36,189 bases of DNA. Source: Clostridia bacterium (GTDB lineage: Bacteria > Bacillota > Clostridia > Oscillospirales > Butyricicoccaceae). This document shows, in pieces, positions 22,504 to 30,681 of the stretch. A model generated the notes under the pieces. The model ran no database searches and was not told where the DNA came from. It saw only the letters and a program-made list of their open reading frames with translations. Position numbers and translations under genes: made by a program. Each line of letters starts with the position of its first letter. The first letter of the stretch is position 1. Location of the stretch: NCBI GenBank assembly GCA_017394205.1, contig JAFOPS010000113.1, positions 1 to 36,189 on the forward strand, read 5' to 3'.

Positions 22504-23819
22504 GCCCCGCCCGTGATACCGCTCTTCGGGCGCTGGTCGCCTTTCGCCGCGAGGGAACGTGGCCCGATTTATATCTGAAACGGGCTTCCCGTCGCCTGTC
22601 CTCCGACGATGCCGCGCTGGCCGCCCGGCTGACCTACGGCGTGCTGGAGAACCGCGCGTATCTGGATTTTCTCATCGGCGCGTTCAGCAACCGTCCGATG
22701 GAAAAGCTGACGCCGCAGGTGCTGGACGCGCTGCGGCTGGCAGTCTATCAACTGGTTTTTCTGGACCGGATTCCCAAAAGCGCCGCCGTCAACGAGGCGG
22801 TCGAGCAGGTGAAAAAGGCGGGAAATCCCGGCGCGGGAGCTTTTGCCAACGGCTTGCTCCGCAGTCTGGAGCGCCGTCTTTCCGATCTGCCGCAGGTGCC
22901 GCAGGATGACAGACTCGCCTACCTTTCCACCCGTTACAGCCACCCCCGCTGGTTCGTGGGGAAGATGTGCAAACGGCTGGGAAACGAAGGGTGCGAAGCT
23001 CTTTTGCAGGCGGACAACGCCCCCGCGCCCGTGACGGCGCGGGTCAATACGCTGAAAACCGACCGGGCGGCGCTGCTGCGCCGCTTGGAGGAGGCGGGCT
23101 GTCCGGCCCGGGAGCACCCTGATCTGGAAAACGCCCTGATTCTGGAGGAGGCGGGAGCCGCCCTGCGGACGGGGCTGATGGACGAGGGCTTATTGTATAT
23201 TCAGGATATCGCCAGCCAGCTCTGCGTGGAGGCGCTGGGTCCGCGTCCGGGTGAAACCGTGCTGGATCTGTGCGCCGCGCCGGGCGGCAAGGCGCTTTTG
23301 GCGGCGCAGATGATGGAAAACACCGGAAAGATCGTCGCCGTGGATATCCATCCCCATCGGGTGGAGCTCATCGAGAAAAACGCCGCCAGACTGGGTGTGA
23401 CCTGTCTGCGGGCCGTGGAGGGAGACGCTTCGACCTTCTGCGATGCGCCGGCAAACGCCGACGCGGTGCTGTGCGACGTGCCCTGCTCGGGCATGGGCGT
23501 CATCCGCAAAAAGCCCGACGTGCGCTATAAGGACGGCGACAGCATCAAAGCGCTTCCGCCCCTGCAGCGCGCCATTCTGGAAAACGGCGCCCGCTGTGTA
23601 AAGCCCGGCGGGCGACTGATCTATTCCACCTGCACGCTGCTGCGGGAGGAGAACGAGGCGGTGATCGAGGCCTTTTTGCGGAGCAATCCCGATTTTGCGC
23701 CGGAGGCTTTTTCGCTTCCCGGCGTCGGCGAGGCAGGCGAGGGCCAGATCACCCTTTGGCCTCAGCTCCACGGGACCGACGGCTTTTTCATCGCAAAGCT
23801 TCGAAACATGCGAGGATGA
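22500..23819 (+). CDS. rsmB: 16S rRNA m5C967 methyltransferase RsmB
   Basis: This 439-residue protein has an N-terminal NusB-like RNA-binding domain (about 1-130; RDTALRALVAFRREG, LDALRLAVYQLVFLDRIPKSAAVNEAVEQ). The C-terminal SAM-dependent methyltransferase domain has motif I VLDLCAAPGGK, the motif IV cysteine in DVPCSGMGVIRKKPD, and the catalytic cysteine in YSTCTLLREENE. The NusB fusion identifies it as RsmB/Sun rather than RsmF. The start ATG overlaps the stop of the peptidase gene. Confidence 0.94.
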   Translation: MSPARDTALRALVAFRREGTWPDLYLKRASRRLSSDDAALAARLTYGVLENRAYLDFLIGAFSNRPMEKLTPQVLDALRLAVYQLVFLDRIPKSAAVNEAVEQVKKAGNPGAGAFANGLLRSLERRLSDLPQVPQDDRLAYLSTRYSHPRWFVGKMCKRLGNEGCEALLQADNAPAPVTARVNTLKTDRAALLRRLEEAGCPAREHPDLENALILEEAGAALRTGLMDEGLLYIQDIASQLCVEALGPRPGETVLDLCAAPGGKALLAAQMMENTGKIVAVDIHPHRVELIEKNAARLGVTCLRAVEGDASTFCDAPANADAVLCDVPCSGMGVIRKKPDVRYKDGDSIKALPPLQRAILENGARCVKPGGRLIYSTCTLLREENEAVIEAFLRSNPDFAPEAFSLPGVGEAGEGQITLWPQLHGTDGFFIAKLRNMRG

Positions 23820-23820
23820 T

Positions 23821-24864
23821 ATGGAAGAACGAATCGACTTAAAATCCCTTTTGCCCGAGGAGCTGGAAGCGCTGCTTCTCTCCATGGGCGAGCCGAAATA
23901 CCGGGCAAAGCAGATCTTTCAATGGCTCCACCGGGGCGTCGCGGCGTTTTCGGAGATGAGCGACCTTCCCAAGACCCTGCGGGCCAAGCTGGAGGAACGA
24001 TGCTTCATCACCGTGCCGAAGATTCTGCGCAAGCAGGTCTCGGCACGCGACGGCACGATCAAATATCTGTTCGGCCTTGCCGACGGCAACAGCATCGAGA
24101 CCGTTCTGATGCAGTACGAGCACGGCAACAGCGTCTGCGTTTCCACCCAGGCGGGCTGCAAGATGGGGTGCGTGTTCTGCGCGTCCTTCGACCCGGAAAA
24201 AAGCCGCGATCTTCGCCCGTCGGAGATTCTGGACGAGATCCTGTTCGCACAGAAGGACAGCGGCCGTCAGATCTCCAATATCGTTTTGATGGGAACGGGG
24301 GAGCCGCTGGACAATTACGGCAACGTGATGACCTTTCTCCGGCTGGTGAGCCATCCCATGGGGATCAATATCGGCATGCGGCACATCTCGCTTTCCACCT
24401 GCGGGCTGGTGCCCATGATCCGCCGACTGGAGGAGGAAAAGCTGCAGCTTACGCTCTCCGTGTCGCTGCACGCGCCAAACGATCCGCTGCGCTCGCGGCT
24501 GATGCCCGTCAACCGGGCCTATCCGCTGGAGGAACTCATCCCCGCCTGTCGGCACTATTTCGAGACCACGGGGCGACGCATTTCCTTTGAATACGCCATG
24601 ATCGGCGGCGTCAACGACACACCGGAGTGCGCTCGCCAGCTCATCGCCCTGCTGAGGGGGTTTTCCTGTCATGTCAATCTGATCCCGCTGAACCACGTGC
24701 CCGGCTCGCCCCTTGTGCCCAGCACGCGGGAGGATCTGCGGAGATTTCAAAACGAGCTGCTGAAGCATGGACTCAATGCCACGGTGCGGCGCAGTCTGGG
24801 CGGCGATATCGCCGCCTCCTGCGGCCAGCTTCGCCGGCAGCATAAAGAGGAGGTAGATCTGTGA
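23821..24864 (+). CDS. rlmN: 23S rRNA A2503 / tRNA A37 methyltransferase RlmN (radical SAM)
   Basis: This 347-residue protein has the 4Fe-4S cluster motif CKMGCVFC (Cys113, 117, 120) preceded by SVCVSTQAG. It also contains the SAM-binding GTGEPLDNYGNV and the C-terminal catalytic cysteine Cys334 in AASCGQL. It forms 2-methyladenosine. It starts one base after the rsmB stop, and its own stop overlaps the GTG of the phosphatase gene. Confidence 0.97.
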   Translation: MEERIDLKSLLPEELEALLLSMGEPKYRAKQIFQWLHRGVAAFSEMSDLPKTLRAKLEERCFITVPKILRKQVSARDGTIKYLFGLADGNSIETVLMQYEHGNSVCVSTQAGCKMGCVFCASFDPEKSRDLRPSEILDEILFAQKDSGRQISNIVLMGTGEPLDNYGNVMTFLRLVSHPMGINIGMRHISLSTCGLVPMIRRLEEEKLQLTLSVSLHAPNDPLRSRLMPVNRAYPLEELIPACRHYFETTGRRISFEYAMIGGVNDTPECARQLIALLRGFSCHVNLIPLNHVPGSPLVPSTREDLRRFQNELLKHGLNATVRRSLGGDIAASCGQLRRQHKEEVDL

Positions 24865-25583
24865 AAGCTTGGGGCTTAACGGATGTGGGAAACGTCAGGG
24901 AGGTCAACCAGGACACGTTCCGCATGAAACGCGCCGACGGGGAAGAGGCAGGCCTCTTTCTGGTCTGTGACGGCATGGGCGGAGCTAAGGCCGGCGAGGT
25001 GGCAAGCCGGCTGGCCGCCGAGGCGTTTTTGGAGTTTATGGACGGCAAGTGGAGCGAAGGCTGTACCGAAGAGCAGCTCCGCGAGTCGTACGACCGGGTC
25101 AATGAAACGGTATACGACATGGCGCAGTCCGATCCGGATTACGCCGGGATGGGCACCACCATGGTCACCGCCGTCTGTACGGAGGGCCGGGTCCTGGTGG
25201 GCAACGTGGGCGACAGCCGCGCCTATCTGCTGGATGAAAACGGCGCCCGCCAGATCACCGAGGACCATTCGCTGGTGAGCGAGCTGATGAAGCGGGGCGA
25301 CTTGACCCCTTATCAGGCCAGCCATCATCCCAGCCGGAACGTGATCACCCGCGCCATCGGCGCCGACGCCACCGTAAAGTGTGACGTTTTCCCGCTGGAG
25401 GTCAAGGCGGGGCAATACCTGCTTTTGTGCAGCGACGGGCTCATCCGCGACGTTGCGGATCCCGAAATCTATTATCAGATCTATCAGTGCGACCATCCCG
25501 AAACGGCCTGTGACCGGTTGATGGCACTGGCAAAGAGCCGCGGCGGCCGTGACAACATCACGCTGCTGCTGGTGGCGTTTTAA
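24861..25583 (+). CDS. prpC: PP2C-type Ser/Thr protein phosphatase
   Basis: This 240-residue metal-dependent phosphatase reverses the kinase encoded next to it. Metal-binding and catalytic motifs are visible: DVGNVREVNQDTF, VCDGMGG, GMGTTMV, GNVGDSRAYLL, LLLCSDGL and GRDNITLLL. The start is GTG within GTGA, coupled to rlmN. It is paired with prkC as in most Firmicutes. Confidence 0.95.
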   Translation: MKAWGLTDVGNVREVNQDTFRMKRADGEEAGLFLVCDGMGGAKAGEVASRLAAEAFLEFMDGKWSEGCTEEQLRESYDRVNETVYDMAQSDPDYAGMGTTMVTAVCTEGRVLVGNVGDSRAYLLDENGARQITEDHSLVSELMKRGDLTPYQASHHPSRNVITRAIGADATVKCDVFPLEVKAGQYLLLCSDGLIRDVADPEIYYQIYQCDHPETACDRLMALAKSRGGRDNITLLLVAF

Positions 25584-25595
25584 GGAGGTGTGACC

Positions 25596-27581
25596 ATGGA
25601 TCGATTTATCGGAGCCATGCTGGACAATCGCTATGAGCTGCTGGAGGTCATCGGCGTGGGCGGCACTGCGGTGGTCTATAAGGCAAAATGTCACCGTCTC
25701 AACCGCTACGTTGCGGTGAAGATCCTCAAGGATGAATATGCACAGGATGAGGAATTCCGCCGCCAGTTCCATGACGAGGCCCAGGCCGTCGCTATGCTTT
25801 CTCATCCCAATATCGTCAATGTTTACGACGTTTCCCGCTCGGGCAATGTGGAATATATCGTGATGGAGCTGATCGACGGCATCACGCTGAAGGAATATCT
25901 CAGCCGCCGCGGGCAGCTTTCGCCCAAGGAGGTCACGGTGTTCACCACTCAGATCGCCCGGGCGCTGGAGCATGCGCACAGCCATGACATCATCCACCGG
26001 GACATCAAGCCCCAGAACATCATGCTTCTGCGGGACGGGACGGTGAAGGTGGCCGATTTCGGCATCGCACACTTTGCCGCGCAGGAGAACAATTTCAGCA
26101 AGGGCGAGGCCATCGGCTCGGTGCATTACGTTTCGCCGGAGCAGGCCAAGGGCAGCTTCGTGGACAACCGCACCGACCTGTATTCCTTGGGCGTGGTGAT
26201 GTATGAGATGATCACCGGCCGTCTGCCCTTCGAGGGCGACACCCCGGTGTCCATCGCCCTGCAGCACATCAATTCCATCGCGCTGCCGCCTTCGGTCTTT
26301 GCCGAGGACGTGCCGCCCCGACTGGAAGAGATCACCATGAAGGCGATGAACCCCGTCCTTTCCAAGCGCTACGCCTCCGCCACTCAGATCCTGGAGGATT
26401 TGGAGGCGTTCCAGAATCAGGAGCAGTTCAAGATCAACGTGGATAAGCCCGAGATCGCCTTTCCCGGCGACGGAGAGGCGGAGGATGATATCGACGCCAC
26501 CCGCAAGATCCAGAACACCGGCGAGGTGATGGCGCTGCTGGAAAACGAGGATGAGCTGCCTGCGGAGCAAGGCGGCGAAACGGAACTGACGGAAAAGAAA
26601 ACCGGCCGCTCCCGCGAGCGTTCGCCCATCCCCGGCGCGCTGGTCTTCGGCCTGATCGCCATTCTGATCTTCTGCGGAGGCGCCTGGTATTTCATCCGTT
26701 CCATCGTGGATCCTTACGGTGGGACGGAGGAGAACGGCCGCGTCAAGGCCCCAGACCTCCGCGGCCTGTATTATTCCCAGGTCATCGCTGACCCCGATTA
26801 CAGCGATTTCGTCATCGAAGAGGGCGAATATGTTTATAATGAATCGGTAGACGCGGGCAAGATCATTTCTCAGGATCCCGGCGCCAATCGGCGGATCGAG
26901 AAGGGCGGCACCATCACCGTGACCATCAGCCGCGGCGCCAAGACCTTCCTGCTGCCCAATTATGTGGGCAGCGACGCCCGTCAGGCCAAGATCGAGCTTG
27001 ACCGGTTCGGCGTCCTCTGTGTCGAGGATACGCCGGAATACAACGACGAGGTCCCCGCCGGGAGCGTCATCCGCATGGTCCCCGAGGCGGGCACCGAGCT
27101 CACAGCCGGCGACACCGTCACCCTTACGGTCAGCAAAGGCCCCGAGTTTCTCAAGGCTGTCGTGCCAGATTTGAAAGGGAAGACCGAGGGCGAGGCGCTG
27201 GCGCTTTTGGAGGCGGCGGGTCTCTCCTGGGACACGCCCACCTATGTGGAGCAGGAGGGCACCCCCGGCCTGGTGGTGTGGCAGAGCATCGCCGCGGGCA
27301 GCGAGGTGGACGCCGGCTCCGTGGTCCATTATCAGTTGAGCAAGGAGCTTCCGCCGCCGCCCGAGCCCCAGACCGTCACCCGGAATTATACCGTCACGCT
27401 GATCGAGAGCGAGGCTCCCGTTGCCGTGCAGGTCTTCCTTGATGTGAACATGGTTTACAGTGCCATGCACAATTCCTCCGAGGGCACGGTCACCATCTCC
27501 CTGGAGGGGCTGCAGGGAGACCATACCGTTTACGTCTATCAAAACGGCGAGCTCAGCGTGCATGAGACGGTGACCTTCTGA
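25596..27581 (+). CDS. prkC: Membrane Ser/Thr protein kinase with PASTA repeats
   Basis: This 661-residue kinase has a cytoplasmic Hanks-type domain (about 1-275): GVGGTAVVY, catalytic Lys42 in VAVKIL, HRDIKPQN, DFGIAH and YVSPEQAKG. An acidic juxtamembrane stretch and one membrane span (about 348-371; ALVFGLIAILIFCGGAWYFI) follow. Three PASTA domains come next (starting near VKAPDLRG, FLLPNYVGSDARQ and AVVPDLKGKTEGEA), with a non-PASTA beta-rich C-terminal domain of about 80 residues. PASTA repeats bind muropeptides and link cell wall state to signalling; in Bacillus PrkC triggers spore germination. A consensus AGGAGG lies 7 bases before ATG 25596, which is preferred over GTG 25590. Confidence 0.96.
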   Translation: MDRFIGAMLDNRYELLEVIGVGGTAVVYKAKCHRLNRYVAVKILKDEYAQDEEFRRQFHDEAQAVAMLSHPNIVNVYDVSRSGNVEYIVMELIDGITLKEYLSRRGQLSPKEVTVFTTQIARALEHAHSHDIIHRDIKPQNIMLLRDGTVKVADFGIAHFAAQENNFSKGEAIGSVHYVSPEQAKGSFVDNRTDLYSLGVVMYEMITGRLPFEGDTPVSIALQHINSIALPPSVFAEDVPPRLEEITMKAMNPVLSKRYASATQILEDLEAFQNQEQFKINVDKPEIAFPGDGEAEDDIDATRKIQNTGEVMALLENEDELPAEQGGETELTEKKTGRSRERSPIPGALVFGLIAILIFCGGAWYFIRSIVDPYGGTEENGRVKAPDLRGLYYSQVIADPDYSDFVIEEGEYVYNESVDAGKIISQDPGANRRIEKGGTITVTISRGAKTFLLPNYVGSDARQAKIELDRFGVLCVEDTPEYNDEVPAGSVIRMVPEAGTELTAGDTVTLTVSKGPEFLKAVVPDLKGKTEGEALALLEAAGLSWDTPTYVEQEGTPGLVVWQSIAAGSEVDAGSVVHYQLSKELPPPPEPQTVTRNYTVTLIESEAPVAVQVFLDVNMVYSAMHNSSEGTVTISLEGLQGDHTVYVYQNGELSVHETVTF

Positions 27582-28462
27582 TGGAAGAGCGTTTGGAGGG
27601 CGTGGTCCTGAAGGGCGTGGGCGGCAATTACGACGTGGCCTGCGGCGACGAGATCCTGCGCTGCCGTGCCGGCGGCAAGGTGCGCCGGGAAACCGGCCTT
27701 TTGGTCTGCGGCGACCGGGTAACGGTCAAGCGCAGCGGGGGAGAGGGCTATATTCTGGAGCGCCATCCCCGCCGCAACGGTCTCATCCGCCCGGCTATCG
27801 CCAACATCGACCAGCTGGTGATTTTGGCCTCCGAGGCGCCGCCCGTCACCGATCCTTATTTGATCGACAAGGTGACGGTCATCGCCCTGTATCAGGGGAT
27901 CGATCCGATAATCGTGCTGAACAAATCCGATCTTGCGCCCAGCGAGAGCCTGTTTCGCGCTTATACGCAGGCAGGCTTTCCGGTGGTGCGTGCCAGCGCC
28001 GTCACCGGCGAGGGCATTGACGAGCTGCGCGGGCTTTTAAGCGGCAAGGTGTCGGCCTTTACAGGCAATTCCGCCATCGGAAAATCCAGCCTGCTCAACC
28101 GGCTCGACGGGAGGTTTGCCCTGCAGGTGGGCGGCATGAGCGAAAAGATCGGCCGCGGGCGTCATACCACCCGCCACGTTGAGCTGCTCCGGTTGGAAAA
28201 CGGCGGCTTCGTGGCCGACACCCCCGGCTTTTCCACCTTCGACGCCGTCCGGATGGAACGTCTTACCGCCGACACGCTCCAGCATTATTTCCCCGAGATC
28301 GACCGCCTGTTCGGACAGTGCCGCTTTTCCGATTGCCGTCACAGCAAAGAGCCCGGCTGCGCCGTGCGCGAGGCCGTGGAGCGGGGCGAGATCGCAAAAA
28401 GCCGCCATGAAAGCTACTGCACTCTTCTGGAAGAGGTCTCAAACCAGAAGCTTTGGGAGTGA
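27581..28462 (+). CDS. rsgA: Ribosome small-subunit GTPase RsgA (CpgA)
   Basis: This 293-residue circularly permuted GTPase acts in late 30S maturation. An N-terminal OB fold is followed by G4 NKSD, then G1 GNSAIGKSSLLN and G3 DTPGF in permuted order, and a C-terminal zinc knuckle with GQCRFSDCRHSKEPGC. Its ATG overlaps the prkC stop by one base (TGATG). In Bacillus the homologue CpgA is a PrkC substrate, consistent with this neighbourhood. Confidence 0.96.
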   Translation: MEERLEGVVLKGVGGNYDVACGDEILRCRAGGKVRRETGLLVCGDRVTVKRSGGEGYILERHPRRNGLIRPAIANIDQLVILASEAPPVTDPYLIDKVTVIALYQGIDPIIVLNKSDLAPSESLFRAYTQAGFPVVRASAVTGEGIDELRGLLSGKVSAFTGNSAIGKSSLLNRLDGRFALQVGGMSEKIGRGRHTTRHVELLRLENGGFVADTPGFSTFDAVRMERLTADTLQHYFPEIDRLFGQCRFSDCRHSKEPGCAVREAVERGEIAKSRHESYCTLLEEVSNQKLWE

Positions 28463-28512
28463 GCGGCACCTTCCGCCGCTCTGATGCATAGGATGCAGCG
28501 GGAGGGATGACC

Positions 28513-28581
28513 GTGCGGATCTACGTTTGGAATCCGAAAAAGCGCGTGATGTCGCTGCTTCGCCGTCTGCGCGTGAAATAA
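28513..28581 (+). CDS. Candidate SpoVM-like 22-residue spore morphogenesis peptide
   Basis: A tiny frame lies 50 bases after rsgA. GTG at 28513 has GGAGG (28501-28505) at ideal 7-base spacing; an in-frame ATG at 28507 is only 1 base from that site. The peptide begins MRIYVWNPKK and ends SLLRRLRVK. It resembles Bacillus SpoVM, which begins MKFYTIKLPK: a basic residue 2, hydrophobic 3, Tyr4, a helix-kinking Pro followed by Lys, then an amphipathic basic helix (Val12, Met13, Leu15, Leu16, Leu19 on one face). In Bacillus spoVM lies downstream of the prkC-cpgA cluster, and here the next gene is a SipL-like protein. SpoVM recognises curved forespore membrane and anchors SpoIVA. The match is short, so it could be chance. 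Confidence 0.45.
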   Translation: MRIYVWNPKKRVMSLLRRLRVK

Positions 28582-28583
28582 AT

Positions 28584-28604
28584 CTGCCGGAAAGCTTTCG
28601 GCAG
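28584..28604 (+). other. Small dyad between the tiny ORF and the terminator
   Basis: CTGCCG-G-AAAG/CTTT-CGGCAG forms a 10-bp stem with one bulged G starting 3 bases after the tiny ORF. It may protect the 3' end of the long transcript together with the terminator that follows. Confidence 0.4.
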
Positions 28605-28608
28605 GCAA

Positions 28609-28642
28609 GCTGCAAAGTATTTTGACTTTGCAGCATTTTTTT
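28609..28642 (+). terminator. Strong intrinsic terminator of the long cdaA-to-rsgA operon
   Basis: GCTGCAAAGT (28609-28618) pairs perfectly with ACTTTGCAGC (28625-28634), followed by ATTTTTTT. It is the first clear terminator after the cdaA promoter 17 kb upstream. Confidence 0.93.
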
Positions 28643-28722
28643 GCGAATAAGCAGACGCCTGTTCTATCCGTTCCCTCTTTTGCATAGTCTGAAATGACCA
28701 ATCAGGGAAGGAGCGACCGGAA

Positions 28723-30210
28723 ATGGAGCTTTTGCAAAACGAATATGAACGATATGCCCTGCTGCTGCAGACCGAGCAGGGACGGGAAGAGACCGGCGCC
28801 GTGATCGTGCCGGATACCCAGCCGGACGTTTACGGCGTGCTTTCGGTGAACGCCGTCTGCCAGATCAGGCAGAAAACGGTCAGAGAGGGCGCGGTGGTGC
28901 TGGAGGGCGTGATCGAGGCCGAGGCGCTCTGCGTCACCGAGGAAGAGGGCCGCTGCTCCTTTGTCCGCGGAAGTCTGCCCTTTTCCCAGGAATATGCTCT
29001 GCCGGGGTGCGGCGAGGGCGCCGTGGCGGAAACGGAGCTGACGGTGCTTCGCGCCGAGGCGCAGCTCCGAAACCCCCGAAAGCTGCAATTTCAGATCCAG
29101 ACCTCCGCCGCCGTCCGGCTGTATCAGCGGCAGCCGCTTCACATCACCGAGAGCGTCGCCGCGCAGCCGGAGGAGGGCATAGAGGTCCTTACCGAAACCG
29201 AGGAACTGACGGTGCTGTGCTGCGTGGCGGAAAAGAAGCTGGTGGCCGCGGATGAGATCCGGCTGGAGCAGAGCGGGCATCTGCTTCGCTGTGAGAGCGA
29301 ATGGCAGCAGGAGGAGCTTCGGGTGCTGGCCAACAAAGTGATGCTCCGGGGCGAGCTCAGCCTGAATGCGGTATTCCTTCAGGACGACGAAACCATATCC
29401 CGGGAGATCCGGATCCCTTATTCCCAGGTGCTGGAGTGCGACGGCGTCCAGCCGGGCGACGAGGCCGAAGCCGCCTATCAGACGCTCCAGCTCCAGACCG
29501 GGATCCTGGAGGGAGAGATCCCGATTTTGTCCTGCAGCGCAACGGGAAATGTGCGGGTCCGGGTGAGCCGCCGCCTGCGGGTGAACGTGGTGCGCGACCT
29601 TTACAGCACCCGCTGGGAGACAGCTGCGACCGTTGAAACGGTGCGCTGCCCGGTCTATTGCACGATCGAGCGTCAGATCCCTGTCAGCGAGGAGTTTTCG
29701 GCCGACGAGCCCGCCGCCCGCGTGGCGGACTGCGCATGGCAGGCGCGGGGCGGCGTGGAAGAGGGCGGGCGGCTCTGCGGCGTATATTATTTCCGCATCC
29801 TGTATCGCTGCGCCGAGGGGCGGCTGCACGTGTGCGAGCGGACGGTGCGGGTGACGGCGGAAGAGCCGGCGGAGGCCGCCGATCTCTTTTGCCGCGCCGG
29901 GTTGCAGCGGCTTTCGGTCACCGCGTCCGCCGACGGGCAGCTCTGCCTGCGCTTCACCGCCGTTTTGCAGGCGGTCGGGGCCAGGGAGCAGGCTTGCCGT
30001 CAGGTGGCTGCCTGCACCATAGACAGGGAAAGGCCTCGGTCGCTCCCCGCGCCCGGAACGCTGGTACTGCGCTCGGCCGCCGCGGGGGAAACGGTGTGGA
30101 GCATCGCCCGCAGTTATGGAGCACGGGTGGAAGAGATCCTTTCGGCAAACAGATTGCAGAGCGCCGAGCTCACTCCCGGCAGGCTCATCATGATCCCCTT
30201 TACGAGATAA
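28723..30210 (+). CDS. sipL: SipL-like spore coat morphogenesis protein (SPOCS domains plus LysM)
   Basis: This 495-residue protein has an N-terminal SipL-type segment beginning ELLQNEYERYALLLQTEQGREETG. Repeated DUF3794/SPOCS beta-rich domains follow (for example VIVPDTQPDVYGVLSVNAVC, EELRVLANKVMLRGELSLNAVFLQDD, VRVSRRLRVNVVRDLYSTRWE). The C-terminal LysM domain is at about 453-495 (GETVWSIARSYGARVEEILSANRL). In Clostridioides difficile SipL binds SpoIVA through LysM and is needed for coat attachment around the forespore. GGAAGGAG precedes the ATG. It contains 19 cysteines, all before the LysM domain, high for a cytoplasmic protein. A sporulation-specific promoter was not found; CATAGTCT at 28683-28690 resembles a sigma-E -10 but has no good -35. 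Confidence 0.85.
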   Translation: MELLQNEYERYALLLQTEQGREETGAVIVPDTQPDVYGVLSVNAVCQIRQKTVREGAVVLEGVIEAEALCVTEEEGRCSFVRGSLPFSQEYALPGCGEGAVAETELTVLRAEAQLRNPRKLQFQIQTSAAVRLYQRQPLHITESVAAQPEEGIEVLTETEELTVLCCVAEKKLVAADEIRLEQSGHLLRCESEWQQEELRVLANKVMLRGELSLNAVFLQDDETISREIRIPYSQVLECDGVQPGDEAEAAYQTLQLQTGILEGEIPILSCSATGNVRVRVSRRLRVNVVRDLYSTRWETAATVETVRCPVYCTIERQIPVSEEFSADEPAARVADCAWQARGGVEEGGRLCGVYYFRILYRCAEGRLHVCERTVRVTAEEPAEAADLFCRAGLQRLSVTASADGQLCLRFTAVLQAVGAREQACRQVAACTIDRERPRSLPAPGTLVLRSAAAGETVWSIARSYGARVEEILSANRLQSAELTPGRLIMIPFTR

Positions 30211-30217
30211 AAACTCC

Positions 30218-30247
30218 AGGCGGAGCGCAAAAGCGCTTCGCCTTTTT
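30218..30247 (+). terminator. Intrinsic terminator after the sipL-like gene
   Basis: AGGCGGAGCGC (30218-30228) pairs with GCGCTTCGCCT (30233-30243), one G-T wobble, loop AAAA, followed by a T-run. Confidence 0.9.
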
Positions 30248-30360
30248 CATGCGCAGACGCCTCAGCGTGACCCGGTCACTGGTATTTTTTGAAAAAATAG
30301 GATATGATAACATCAGAACGATCAACAAGGCCGTTTTTCGGCAGGAAAGGAAGAAAAAAC

Positions 30361-30681
30361 GTGGGATTTCCGGGTATTTTTCAAAAACAGGACATCAACA
30401 GGGGTGTTGAGGAGTACCGCGCGGCGGAAAACGCCGTTCTGCTGGACGTGCGTGAGCGCGGCGAATATGAGAGCGGCCACATTCCCGGCAGCCGTAATCT
30501 GCCCTTGGCCTCCGTTTCGCAGGCCCCGGCGCTCATCCGGGACAAGGCGGCCCCCGTCTTTGTGTATTGTCTCAGCGGCGGCAGAAGCAGTGCCGCAGCC
30601 TCGGCCCTGCGGAGCATGGGCTACACCGACGTACACGATATCGGCGGCATCCGTGCCTGGCGCGGGGAGGTGGAACGATGA
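30361..30681 (+). CDS. Single-domain rhodanese-like sulfurtransferase
   Basis: This 106-residue protein has one rhodanese domain: AVLLDVRERGEYESGHIPGSRNLPL, then the active-site loop VYCLSGGRSS with Cys70, ending DIGGIRAWRGEVER. GTG 30361 is preferred because AGGAAAGG lies about 9 bases upstream; an in-frame ATG at 30304 would add a basic leader. Its stop overlaps the start of a CoA-disulfide-reductase/rhodanese fusion (ATGA), so both act in the same sulfane-sulfur or thiol-redox process. Confidence 0.9.
   Translation: MGFPGIFQKQDINRGVEEYRAAENAVLLDVRERGEYESGHIPGSRNLPLASVSQAPALIRDKAAPVFVYCLSGGRSSAAASALRSMGYTDVHDIGGIRAWRGEVER

Noticed and set aside
24876..27563. A very long antisense open frame (about 895 codons) opposite the prpC and prkC genes
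   Set aside because: The plus-strand frames encode clear PP2C and PASTA-kinase domains. The antisense frame is open only because G/C-rich third positions avoid stop codons on the other strand, and its translation has no recognisable domain.
28487..28494. CATAGGAT as a sigma-E -10 element for the tiny SpoVM-like frame
   Set aside because: It matches CATAnnnT, but transcription would begin about at the ribosome site, and no -35 is present. Transcription from the rsgA operon is more likely.
28683..28690. CATAGTCT as a sigma-E -10 element for the sipL-like gene
   Set aside because: Position relative to the gene is acceptable, but no matching -35 was found at the usual distance, so it was not listed as a promoter.
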